From Flavobacteriales bacterium (GTDB lineage Bacteria; Bacteroidota; Bacteroidia; Flavobacteriales_F; PHOS-HE28), in the NCBI GenBank assembly GCA_016700415.1, contig CP065018.1:3044001-3108000 (forward strand): a stretch of DNA of 64,000 nt. The letters are read 5' to 3'. The notes under the pieces are model-generated. The model had not been told where the DNA came from. It did no database searches and worked only from the letters and a program-made list of their open reading frames with translations. Each line of letters opens with the position of its first letter. Position 1 is the first letter of the stretch. Both the position numbers and the translations under genes were made by a program. Below are positions 1-8,276 of the stretch, piece after piece.

Positions 1-2446
1 TGTCGGCGACGTGCATCAGCATCAGGATCTCGCTCTGCACATAGCTGTGGCAGGTGACGTGGCGCGTACCGGCGAGGATCTCCGCCAAGGCGTCCAACTC
101 CAGATCACGGCGCGGCGGCGTGGCCTTCGCTTTCTCCTTGGGCTTCATCGCGTCGTAAGCCGCCCGTTCCGCCGCGTAGTCCTTCGCCCGGTGGAAGGCA
201 TCGTAGAACACTTGCTCCACGCCCATGCGGGTTTGCGGGAAGCGGTCAGAAGATCCCCAGTTGCTGCGTTTTACGTTCTCACCGAGCGCGAACTTGATGA
301 AGCCCGGCGCACCTGCGATGGGGAGATCGTCCGCATCGCGGCCCCAGCGCAGTTTGATCAATGAGCTTTGCCCGCCTATCGCGTTGGCCGAGCCATGCAG
401 TTGCTGCACCGCCGTGACGCCGCCTGCGAGCGCACGGTACAGGTTGATGTCGTCCGGGTCGATCACATCGCCCACGCGCACTTCCGAAGTCACGGACTGC
501 GCGCCTTCGTTCACGCCGCTCGCGATGCCGATGTGGGAATGTTCATCGATGATGCCGCTTGTGAGGTGCATGCCGGAGGCATCGATCTCCGGCACCGTCA
601 AGCGTTCCTTTGGGAAGAGGCTGGCCGCGCTGAGCTTTGGCCCCACGGCGACGATGCGGCCCTTCCGGATGCAGACGTCGGTGTTCGGCAGGGTGCCTTG
701 CGGACCGTTGCTCCACACCGTGGCGTTGCGGAAAATGACCGTCTCGGTGTCGGGCAGTTGGGTGCTGCCGAAGGCGTTCATGGGGTACCACACCTCGCCC
801 GGGGGCAGCGAAAGGATGCTGTCCAAAGCCGCAAGCGCATTTTTTTCCTTCACCGTGCCCCGGCCGTTGGCGCGTTGCCTTATCGCGCTCCAGGCGAACC
901 ATTCACCGGTGGGGCCTTGGGCTTGTCCATCCCAGATGCCGCCCCGGTCGTGGATCACGCCGTTCAGCCGGACAGGACCCGCAAAGCCCAGTTTTTCCCC
1001 TTGGAACCAGAGCGAGACCACCGGCCCCGCGATGGTCAGGATGGCCTTTTCCCACGTGGTGTCGGCCCCGGCGCTGCGTACTTCGGCTATCGGCTTTTCG
1101 GACGTCCCCTTCACGCGGAGCTTGAGGATCACGGAGCGAAGGTTCAGGTCGAAGGTGCCGCGCGGATCCTCGTTCTCCAGCGGCTTTAGGATGAAACGCC
1201 TGCCATCGGCCCAGGTCTCGTGGATCACGTTCTCCGGGTCCAGCAAATGCTTGGAACTGATGATGAGGTCGGCGTGCACACCGGGACCCAACGTGCCCAC
1301 CTGATCGCTCAGTTGGAAAAGCCGGGCGGGTACGGTGGTCAGTGCTGCGAGGGCCGTGGCGGTGTCCAATCCCGCACGGACCATCTGCCGCAGTGCGGGC
1401 CACATCTCTGCAGGTTCCCTCAGGCCTTGGGCGGTGAAGGCGAAGACGCCGCCAGCCTCAGCGATGCGGCCCGCGTTGGACGGTGCAAGTTCCCAATCCT
1501 TCAATTCGCCGAGGGTGACTTCCAGCGCATCAAAGGGGTCCTCCACATCGTATGCCTCCGGTAATACAAGCGGGATGATCAGCGGTGAACCGGTGCCGAG
1601 GATATCGGCAAGACGCAGATAAGCATCACCGCCGCCCTTGAGGATGAAGTTCAGCCCGAACTCCTTGCCGAGTTTGGCCGCACGGAGCATGTTCGCGTGG
1701 CCGTCCGCCTCGAACACCAGTGGCAGTTGCAGTTGCGTGTTGAGCGCTTCCAGATCAGCGTCGCTCTGTTTCTTTTCGCCCCCGGCGGCATACCAACGGG
1801 TGTCATACAGCGCCTGGCGCAACAAAGCGATGCTGCCCATGAGGGAGCCGGGGTAAACATCCGGCGAGCTGCCTTTGTTGAAGGAGAAGTTCGCTGTGGC
1901 ACGTGGCAGGAAGATGTCTTCCGCAGGAGTGCGGTCCGCTAGTGTGATGGCGCAACCGGTGCCGCGGGCAATGCCGTCCATGCGCTGGGCCACCACGGTG
2001 GTGAAGCCTTGGGCGCGCAATACGGACGCGCGCTTCTCATCCGGCACGTACAGCTCGTCCGCGTTCGTGCTTGCGACAATGGCGCGGTCCCAATAGTGTG
2101 CACCTTTTACCTCCTTCGCCTTGCCGCGGTCCCGGGCAGCGATGCCGAGGTCGCTGAAGGGGTCAATGAGGCCGGGCCACACGTGCAGCCCGCTCAGGTC
2201 ATGCACCTCGGCACCGGCGGGCACGCGCACCCTTTTCCCGACTTCAAGGATGCGTTCGCCTTGGATCAGCACCGTGGCGTCGGTCAGGGTTTCTGTAGGC
2301 GAAACGTGTACCGTGGCGTGGACCAGCGCGATGGGCAGTTCGGCGCGGTCATGGGGGCCGTTCACGGGTGCGTTCTCCTGCGCGGACGCCGTAAAGTCAG
2401 CGAACAGAAAGGCCCAAGCGGCCAGCAGGAGGCTATGGATGCGCAC
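1..2446 (-). CDS. Secreted tandem-domain amidohydrolase (3' end outside window)
   Basis: Translating the minus strand from a GTG at 2446 gives an uninterrupted frame to the window edge, over 810 codons. It opens with a signal peptide (core LLLAAWAFLFADFTASAQ). The first half reads as an imidazolonepropionase-like amidohydrolase (GLHVWPGLIDP near residue 95) but has no HxH metal motif after that strand. A second domain begins around residue 570 and keeps DEHSHIG (the HxH metal site) and, later, VTCHSY. Secreted two-domain amidohydrolases of roughly 1000 residues are common in Bacteroidota; their substrates are mostly unknown, and some act on peptides or cyclic amides. The GTG start is supported by the signal peptide and a promoter-like box 17 nt upstream. 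Family assignment is firm, substrate is not. The product is probably periplasmic. Confidence 0.85.
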   Translation of the reverse strand, partial: MRIHSLLLAAWAFLFADFTASAQENAPVNGPHDRAELPIALVHATVHVSPTETLTDATVLIQGERILEVGKRVRVPAGAEVHDLSGLHVWPGLIDPFSDLGIAARDRGKAKEVKGAHYWDRAIVASTNADELYVPDEKRASVLRAQGFTTVVAQRMDGIARGTGCAITLADRTPAEDIFLPRATANFSFNKGSSPDVYPGSLMGSIALLRQALYDTRWYAAGGEKKQSDADLEALNTQLQLPLVFEADGHANMLRAAKLGKEFGLNFILKGGGDAYLRLADILGTGSPLIIPLVLPEAYDVEDPFDALEVTLGELKDWELAPSNAGRIAEAGGVFAFTAQGLREPAEMWPALRQMVRAGLDTATALAALTTVPARLFQLSDQVGTLGPGVHADLIISSKHLLDPENVIHETWADGRRFILKPLENEDPRGTFDLNLRSVILKLRVKGTSEKPIAEVRSAGADTTWEKAILTIAGPVVSLWFQGEKLGFAGPVRLNGVIHDRGGIWDGQAQGPTGEWFAWSAIRQRANGRGTVKEKNALAALDSILSLPPGEVWYPMNAFGSTQLPDTETVIFRNATVWSNGPQGTLPNTDVCIRKGRIVAVGPKLSAASLFPKERLTVPEIDASGMHLTSGIIDEHSHIGIASGVNEGAQSVTSEVRVGDVIDPDDINLYRALAGGVTAVQQLHGSANAIGGQSSLIKLRWGRDADDLPIAGAPGFIKFALGENVKRSNWGSSDRFPQTRMGVEQVFYDAFHRAKDYAAERAAYDAMKPKEKAKATPPRRDLELDALAEILAGTRHVTCHSYVQSEILMLMHVAD

Positions 2447-2463
2447 GGTCTCGAAAGAAAGGC

Positions 2464-2471
2464 GCAAGGTA
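2464..2471 (-). promoter_or_regulatory. -7-like box for the amidohydrolase
   Basis: TACCTTGC on the minus strand, 17 nt before the GTG start. It resembles the Bacteroidota -7 box TAnnTTTG with one mismatch. Confidence 0.45.
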
Positions 2472-2500
2472 GCGGCACACCCAAGGCGCTCCCGCTTTAA

Positions 2501-2529
2501 TTGCCGTTCTTGTCCACAGGCTACTTTTG
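2501..2529 (+). promoter_or_regulatory. Bacteroidota-type promoter for the cytochrome pair
   Basis: TTG at 2501-2503 and TACTTTTG at 2522-2529, separated by 18 nt, match the -33/-7 layout of Bacteroidota housekeeping promoters. The start codon at 2556 follows 26 nt after the box. Confidence 0.6.
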
Positions 2530-2555
2530 ACACCCTGCCAAAGCTCCACAATTCC

Positions 2556-3029
2556 ATGAACGTTGCCGCTGCCACCCCCATCGACCTTGCTCCGGTCTTT
2601 CTCTTCTTCCACAGCCTGCTCCGCTGGGGTATCCTGCTCACGGTGGCCGTGGCGGGCTTTAACGCGTTGATGGGCTGGCTCCGGAGCGGGCCGGTGATCA
2701 CATGGCAACGTGCCGTGGCCATTTGGGCGATGATACTGTGCCATGTACAGCTCGTGATCGGGTTCATTCTTTATGGTCTTGATAGCGCAAATGGCAAATT
2801 CGACCGGATGACCCCGGACAGCATGCGTTATTGGAAATTCGAGCACATGGGCATGATGGTGATCGCGATCGCGTTGGTCACCATCGGGCGGCTTTCCAGC
2901 AAGAAGGCCAAGTCCGAGCGGGGCAAGCACATGCGCGTGGCCATCTTCTACCTGCTGGCCTTGGTGTTGATGTTGGCAATGATCCCGTGGCCCGAAACCG
3001 CAATGGGAGAAGGACGGGGATGGCTATGA
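2556..3029 (+). CDS. Small cytochrome b-like integral membrane protein
   Basis: A 157-residue protein with four hydrophobic helices, at about residues 12-35, 48-70, 95-112 and 125-143. Histidines lie in the membrane segments (FFHSLLRW, LCHVQL, EHMGMM), compatible with haem ligation as in small cytochrome b561-like proteins. The ATG at 2556 is preceded by a good promoter; longer upstream reading is in the shadow of the divergent amidohydrolase. Its stop overlaps the next start (ATGA), so it is translationally coupled to a c-type cytochrome. Together they suggest a small membrane electron-transfer unit. The exact family is not certain. Confidence 0.7.
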   Translation: MNVAAATPIDLAPVFLFFHSLLRWGILLTVAVAGFNALMGWLRSGPVITWQRAVAIWAMILCHVQLVIGFILYGLDSANGKFDRMTPDSMRYWKFEHMGMMVIAIALVTIGRLSSKKAKSERGKHMRVAIFYLLALVLMLAMIPWPETAMGEGRGWL

Positions 3030-3358
3030 AACCGGGGATCCTTTCCCTGGTGGGCCTTGTAGGGGTACTATTGGCCTGTTCCGCCGCGTGTGGCGCCATG
3101 GAGGAGAAGCCCGGCAGCCCCGGCGAAGCCATCTTCTGGGACCAATGCGTGATGTGCCATGGCCGAATGGGGGACCTGAAGATGAGCGGTGCGAAGGACC
3201 TCACGAAAAGTGCATTGACCAAGGGCGAGATGATCGCGATCGTCACCAATGGGAAAGCAGGCATGATCGGCTACGGTGAGCGGCTCTCCAAAAAGGAGGT
3301 CGAGGAAGTGGTGGACCATGTGCGCAGCTTGCATGAGGTGGCCCGGTCAGACAATTAG
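3026..3358 (+). CDS. Class I c-type cytochrome, probable lipoprotein
   Basis: A 110-residue protein with an export signal (MKPGILSLVGLVGVLLAC) ending in a plausible lipobox (LLAC). A single haem site DQCVMCHG (CxxCH) follows, and a Met in GYGERLSKK-type context near the C-terminus may be the distal ligand. The ATG at 3026 overlaps the stop of the upstream membrane cytochrome; an ATG 6 nt earlier is an alternative. Size and motif fit small periplasmic or membrane-anchored mono-haem cytochromes. It probably exchanges electrons with its upstream partner; the donor and acceptor are not evident here. Confidence 0.82.
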   Translation: MKPGILSLVGLVGVLLACSAACGAMEEKPGSPGEAIFWDQCVMCHGRMGDLKMSGAKDLTKSALTKGEMIAIVTNGKAGMIGYGERLSKKEVEEVVDHVRSLHEVARSDN

Positions 3359-3383
3359 AAGATCAGTATTTCGACAAGCTCAA
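3357..3383 (+). repeat. 27-bp dispersed repeat, copy 1
   Basis: The 27 bases starting AGAAGATCAG and ending ACAAGCTCAA are repeated exactly, inverted, at 44392-44418. The copy begins at the cytochrome c stop codon. The rest of the 3359-3568 gap holds more GATC-rich repeat sequence and an imperfect 20-bp palindrome around 3511-3530; I see no gene in it. Confidence 0.8.
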
Positions 3384-3568
3384 CAACCTGATCAATAATT
3401 GAAAAGTATTATCCGCTTTTATCCGTGGTTCAATAACATGAGCATACAAAGAATTTGATCCGCGGCCATCAGCCCTTTCAGTATCACCGCGCCTACGCTT
3501 AGCTTCGGGCTCCTTCGCCAAAGCGCTTCGGCGACGGCGCGCGAAGCGCAGTCTGCGTTCCATCCGAA

Positions 3569-4813
3569 ATGATCGACCCACAAGAAACCCGCATCACCGC
3601 CGAGAAAGCCGTGCTCATCGGCCTTGCCACTGACCGCCAGACGCCCGAGCAGGTGGAGGAGTATTTGGACGAGCTGGACTTCCTCGCCAATACCGCCGGC
3701 ATCGTCACGGAGAAGCGCTTCACCCAACGCCTGCACAAGCCGGACGGCAAGTTCCACATCGGTTCCGGCAAGCTCGCCGAGATCAAGTCCTGGATCGATG
3801 ATAAGGCACCGGATGCCTGCGTGATCTTCGATGATGAGCTATCCCCCGCGCAGCAACGCAACTTGGAGAAGGAGCTGGACCGGCCGGTGCTCGACCGCCC
3901 GCGCTTGATCCTGGACATCTTCGCGAGCCGCGCCCGTACCGCTCACGCCAAGACACAAGTGGAGCTCGCTCAGTACGAATACATGCTGCCGCGCCTGACC
4001 AAGCTGTGGACACACTTAGAGCGGCAGCGCGGCGGCACGGGTACACGCGGTGGAGCGGGCGAGAAGGAGATCGAGACGGACCGCCGCCTGGTGCGCGACC
4101 GCATCAGCCTGCTCAAAAAGCAACTGAAGGACATCGACCGGCAGAAGCAGACCCAACGCGGCAACCGCGGCAAGCTGGTGCGCGTGGCCTTGGTGGGCTA
4201 TACCAACGTGGGCAAGAGCACGCTGATGAACGTGCTGAGCAAGAGCGATGTCTTCGCGGAGAACAAGCTCTTCGCCACGCTGGACACCACGGTGCGCAAG
4301 GTGGTGCTCGGCAACTTGCCCTTCCTGCTCAGCGATACGGTGGGCTTCATCCGCAAGCTGCCCCACCAATTGATCGAGAGCTTCAAGAGCACGTTGGATG
4401 AAACACGAGAGGCTGATCTTCTCCTGCACATCGTTGACATAAGCCATCCGCAGTTCGAGAGCCAGTACAACACGGTGCGGCAAACGCTGGAGGAGATCGG
4501 TGCCGGCGGAAAACCGGTGATCGTCGTCTTCAACAAGATCGACGCCTACAAACCCGCACCGCACGACCCGCACGACCTCGCACCCAAGCGGGAGGACCAA
4601 TACACCTTGGAGGAGATGGAGCGCACATGGATGTCACGCATCGCCCACAAGGACGCGGACGGCGAGGAAGCCATCTTCATCTCCGCCATACGGAAGGACA
4701 ACATCGACACGCTACGGAAGTTGATGTACGAGCGGGTGAAGGCGATCCACATCGCACGGTATCCTTACGAAACAGATCTGTTGTTCCGGGATTGGTCGGT
4801 GGAGGAGGAGTGA
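3569..4813 (+). CDS. hflX: GTPase HflX
   Basis: A 414-residue ribosome-associated GTPase that in other bacteria splits stalled or stress-inactivated 70S ribosomes. The N-terminal HflX domain (residues 15-200) includes the family-typical FHIGSGKLAEI and a helical linker rich in Lys and Arg (150-200). The G domain shows G1 GYTNVGKST at 210-218, G3 DTVGF at 256-260 and G4 NKID at 322-325. Length is normal. The ATG at 3569 gives the expected N-terminus. It lies 54 nt upstream of the penicillin-binding protein gene on the same strand. Confidence 0.96.
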   Translation: MIDPQETRITAEKAVLIGLATDRQTPEQVEEYLDELDFLANTAGIVTEKRFTQRLHKPDGKFHIGSGKLAEIKSWIDDKAPDACVIFDDELSPAQQRNLEKELDRPVLDRPRLILDIFASRARTAHAKTQVELAQYEYMLPRLTKLWTHLERQRGGTGTRGGAGEKEIETDRRLVRDRISLLKKQLKDIDRQKQTQRGNRGKLVRVALVGYTNVGKSTLMNVLSKSDVFAENKLFATLDTTVRKVVLGNLPFLLSDTVGFIRKLPHQLIESFKSTLDETREADLLLHIVDISHPQFESQYNTVRQTLEEIGAGGKPVIVVFNKIDAYKPAPHDPHDLAPKREDQYTLEEMERTWMSRIAHKDADGEEAIFISAIRKDNIDTLRKLMYERVKAIHIARYPYETDLLFRDWSVEEE

Positions 4814-4867
4814 GAAGGGAAGGAAAGCTCTTGGTTCCATCGGCGATCGTTTACGGGGTATCCCGCA

Positions 4868-7138
4868 ATGGCAAAGAAGAAAAAGAAGAAGCCGTCCAAA
4901 GGAGCAGCATTCCTTTGGAAGACGCTCTTCCTCCTGCTGGCCGTCGGCTTCATCGCCGTCTTCATCTTGATCTTCCTCGTGCGCAAGGACGTCTTTGGCA
5001 AGCTGCCCAGCACGGAAGAACTTGCGGCATTGCGTAACGAGGAAGCGACGTTGATCCTCTCCTCGAACGGTGCGGTGATCGGCAAAGTCTTCGCGGAGGA
5101 CCGCACCAATGTGCATTGGAAGGACATCCCATCGCATGTGGTGAACGCGCTCGTCTCCACGGAGGACCAACGCTTCTTCGAGCATGAGGGCGTGGACGCG
5201 ATGAGTTACGTGCGCGTGCTGTTCCGGACCATCATTGCGCGGGACCGGAGCGGCGGCGGGGGCAGCACGATCTCGCAGCAGCTGATCAAGAACCTCTACG
5301 GCCGGGAACGCCACGGATTTCTCACCGTGCCGGTGAACAAGATCAAAGAGGCGTTGGTGGCGCAGCGTTTGGAGAAGGTCTATTCCAAGGAGGACGTGAT
5401 CACGCTCTACCTGAACTCGGTCCCGTTCGGTGAGAACATCTACGGCATCGAGGCCGCGTCGGAGCGCTACTTCAGCAAGCCCGCCACGAAGTTGAAGGTG
5501 GAGGAAGGCGCGGTGCTCGTCGGCATGTTGAAGGCGAACACCGGCTACAATCCGAGGTTGCATCCCGAGGCGGCGAAGCGTAGACGCGACCAGGTGCTGG
5601 CGCTGATGGCGGGTAACGGTAAACTCTCCAACAAGCTTCGGGACAGCCTGCAGGCGCTTCCGCTGATGATCCGGTACGCAGGCGTCGATGCGCTGGACGC
5701 CTACGGCTATTTCGATGCGCAAGTGACGAAGCAGGCCAAGGCGATCCTTGCTGATCTGGGGAAGAAGAGCAGTACTTCCTACGACATTGAGAAGGACGGC
5801 CTGCGGATCTACACCACGTTGGACACCTCATTACAACAGGCCGCCTTGCGGGCGGTGCAGAAGCAGCTCTCCTCCATGCAGCCCAAACTGGACAACCAGT
5901 TGCGCGCGCAGAACGCACGGAAAAGCTGGGAGAAGTCCCAAGGGAAAAGGGCCACGGCAGCTTGGAGTACAAATGAAAAGTCCGTGCGCGATGTGTTCAC
6001 GTGGAACGATGCACCGCCGGACACCATGAGCTACCGCGACAGCCTGTGGCACTATCACAGCATGCTGCAAGCGGCCTTCCTGATGGTGGATCCTTCCAGC
6101 GGAAAGGTGCGTGCGTACAGTGGTGGCAACGACTTCCGCACCCTTCCTTTCGATCAGGTGGAAAGCCACCGGCCGATCGCCTCCACCATCAAACCGGTGA
6201 TCTATGCTGCCGGTCTGCGCAAGGGATTGGCCCCCTGCACCTATTTGAACAACGAGCGGAAGACCTATGACGAATATGACGGCTGGTCGCCGGAGAACTT
6301 CGAAAAGGACAGCATCGGTGGGCAAGTGGCGATGTGGTACGCATTGGTGCATTCGATGAACATCCCCACGGTGGATCTCTATTTCCGCACCGGGGTGGGC
6401 ACCATCCGAGACACGTTCAAGTCTCTTGGCCTGCCTATTGGCGGGGTCGACAATCCATCGTTGGCCTTGGGTGCCGCGGATATTTCCTTGAAGGAGATCG
6501 TGCGGGCCTATTCCGCTTTTGCGAACGGGGGCCTGGTGCGCGACCCGCAGATGATCGAGAAGATCACTGATGCCCATGGGAAGGTGATCTACCAGGGCCG
6601 GATGGCTTCCGCCAAGCGTGCGCTCGATGAGGAGGTCGCGGAAGCAGTCACGGCGATGTTGCGACGTGCGGTGGACCATGGCACCGGTGCCTCCATACGC
6701 TCTCGCTTCGGTGTACGTGCCGCTTTGGCGGGAAAGACAGGCACCTCACAGGATTACAGCGATGCGTGGTTCATGGCCTACACGCCGGGATTGGTGGCGG
6801 GGACATGGGTGGGCGCCCGTGACCCGGCCGTCCATTTCAGCAGCGGCCTAGGTACCGGGGCGCAGTTGGCGTTGCCCATCATCGGGGGCACGCTGGCCGA
6901 GGTGGAACGCTCATCCATCATGCGCAAGGCCTATCTCCAGGCTTTCCCGGAGGACAGCACGGAGATCGACATGAACTGCGAGCCACGCCGATCGAGCAAC
7001 CTCATCGATCGCTTCTTGGACGTGATCTTCCAGCGGGAACCCGGTTCCGTGGACAAGCAGCACGACCCGGAAGAGCCGGAGCGAAAGGAAGAGGAGAAGG
7101 GGGGATTCTTCCAGCGGCTGTTCCCGAAGAAGGAATAG
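4868..7138 (+). CDS. Bifunctional penicillin-binding protein 1A (class A PBP)
   Basis: A 756-residue peptidoglycan glycosyltransferase/transpeptidase. A Lys-rich cytoplasmic tail is followed by one membrane anchor (about 15-38). The glycosyltransferase domain has EDQRFFEHEG (99-108) and GGSTISQQLIKN (131-142). The transpeptidase domain has the active serine in STIK (439-442), SMN (496-498) and KTGTS (from 623). All catalytic motifs are intact. The C-terminus ends in a charged, Lys/Glu-rich tail. It polymerises and crosslinks peptidoglycan at the periplasmic face. It converges with the acyltransferase gene, whose stop lies 12 nt beyond. Confidence 0.95.
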   Translation: MAKKKKKKPSKGAAFLWKTLFLLLAVGFIAVFILIFLVRKDVFGKLPSTEELAALRNEEATLILSSNGAVIGKVFAEDRTNVHWKDIPSHVVNALVSTEDQRFFEHEGVDAMSYVRVLFRTIIARDRSGGGGSTISQQLIKNLYGRERHGFLTVPVNKIKEALVAQRLEKVYSKEDVITLYLNSVPFGENIYGIEAASERYFSKPATKLKVEEGAVLVGMLKANTGYNPRLHPEAAKRRRDQVLALMAGNGKLSNKLRDSLQALPLMIRYAGVDALDAYGYFDAQVTKQAKAILADLGKKSSTSYDIEKDGLRIYTTLDTSLQQAALRAVQKQLSSMQPKLDNQLRAQNARKSWEKSQGKRATAAWSTNEKSVRDVFTWNDAPPDTMSYRDSLWHYHSMLQAAFLMVDPSSGKVRAYSGGNDFRTLPFDQVESHRPIASTIKPVIYAAGLRKGLAPCTYLNNERKTYDEYDGWSPENFEKDSIGGQVAMWYALVHSMNIPTVDLYFRTGVGTIRDTFKSLGLPIGGVDNPSLALGAADISLKEIVRAYSAFANGGLVRDPQMIEKITDAHGKVIYQGRMASAKRALDEEVAEAVTAMLRRAVDHGTGASIRSRFGVRAALAGKTGTSQDYSDAWFMAYTPGLVAGTWVGARDPAVHFSSGLGTGAQLALPIIGGTLAEVERSSIMRKAYLQAFPEDSTEIDMNCEPRRSSNLIDRFLDVIFQREPGSVDKQHDPEEPERKEEEKGGFFQRLFPKKE

Positions 7139-7150
7139 GAGGCATGAACC

Positions 7151-8272
7151 TCAGACGGCGGTGCCGGAACTTGGCCAATGGCGCGCCAGCCAACGGCCCA
7201 GCGGTGCCCGCAGCTGCATGAAAGGCCGCTCCCAGAACCGGTAGATCAATGCGGCTATGGTGACCGTGGCACCTAAGAACAAGGCGTAGTACATGGCACA
7301 TTTCCAGGCCACGGGATCGGGGACGCGATGGCCAAAGAGGTAGAGCATGGGCAGGTGGACCAGGTAGATCGCATAGGTGATGAGGCTGAGGCCGCGCATG
7401 GGGCGCTGGAACACGCTGCCGTTCTTCCAGCCTGAAAGGATCGGAAGGAACAGGGCCACGGAGAAGGGTTCGAGACTTTCCAAGGCAAAGGTGGCGAAGC
7501 GGGGCGCAGCGTCGTAGCCACGGGTGCAATAGGTGAGCAGGAGATAGAGGCCCAGCAGTATTGCGGGCCAGCGTACCCGCCTCCATGGTATCGGCCAGCC
7601 CCGCGCCACCCAAGCCGCCAGCATGCCGTACCCCGGCGCATCCAGCCGCGTGATCACCAGCTTGTGTATCCAAAGTGCCCAAGTGGTCTGTTCAAGAACA
7701 TGGTGCGCGACGCTGGAACGCCCCACGACCGGGAGGACGATGAACAGCACGCAAGCCAACAGGAATGCATTTCTGCCGCGCAGTCCGAAAAGCGCGATCG
7801 TCCCGAAGACGATCAGGGGGAACAGCAGGTAGAACCACTCCTCGACCGCAAGCGACCAGGATTCCCAGAAGAACAGGTCCAACGGAAGGTGGAAGTTCTG
7901 CATGAACACCGCGTAGGCAGCGGTCATGTGCCCGAGCATGCCCGGTGCGGCGCCCACGGATACCAAGAGGATGTTCAGCAGCAGAAAGAGGTAGTAGTTC
8001 GGGAGCGTGCGCAACCAGCGCCGTTGCATGAAATCGAGGAAGCGCAAAGGAGCTGGGCCCGGCTTGGACGAAGCGTCCAGCAACATGCCACCGATCAGAT
8101 AGCCGCTCAGCACGAAGAACACACCGACCCAATCGATGGAAGGAACGACCGGGAAGCGGGGCCAATGATCGGCCACCAAATGGCTCGTGTGGGCGAGCAT
8201 CACCATCACACCCGCCATGGCGCGCATCACGTCGAGGCCGAAGATCCGTCCACCAACGCGTTCGCCGCTCAT
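7151..8272 (-). CDS. Acyltransferase 3 family membrane protein (OafA/YrhL type)
   Basis: A 373-residue integral membrane protein with about ten hydrophobic helices and the signature of acyltransferase 3 proteins, which O-acetylate or O-acylate polysaccharides and lipids: an early GLDVMRAMAGVMVMLAH with the catalytic-type His, then FFVLSGYLIGG, and a later FFWESWSLAVEEWFYL. The ATG at 8272 gives the normal N-terminus (SGERVGGRIFGLDVMRA); the frame upstream overlaps the ABC transporter gene. It starts 4 nt after that gene's stop on the same strand, so the two are probably co-transcribed and may act on the same envelope glycolipid. The substrate is not known. Confidence 0.88.
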   Translation of the reverse strand: MSGERVGGRIFGLDVMRAMAGVMVMLAHTSHLVADHWPRFPVVPSIDWVGVFFVLSGYLIGGMLLDASSKPGPAPLRFLDFMQRRWLRTLPNYYLFLLLNILLVSVGAAPGMLGHMTAAYAVFMQNFHLPLDLFFWESWSLAVEEWFYLLFPLIVFGTIALFGLRGRNAFLLACVLFIVLPVVGRSSVAHHVLEQTTWALWIHKLVITRLDAPGYGMLAAWVARGWPIPWRRVRWPAILLGLYLLLTYCTRGYDAAPRFATFALESLEPFSVALFLPILSGWKNGSVFQRPMRGLSLITYAIYLVHLPMLYLFGHRVPDPVAWKCAMYYALFLGATVTIAALIYRFWERPFMQLRAPLGRWLARHWPSSGTAV

Positions 8273-8276
8273 CGGC

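Noticed and set aside
225..1304. 359-codon plus-strand frame at the left edge
   Set aside because: It lies opposite the amidohydrolase, whose minus-strand frame is open from 2446 to the window edge and carries real domain motifs.
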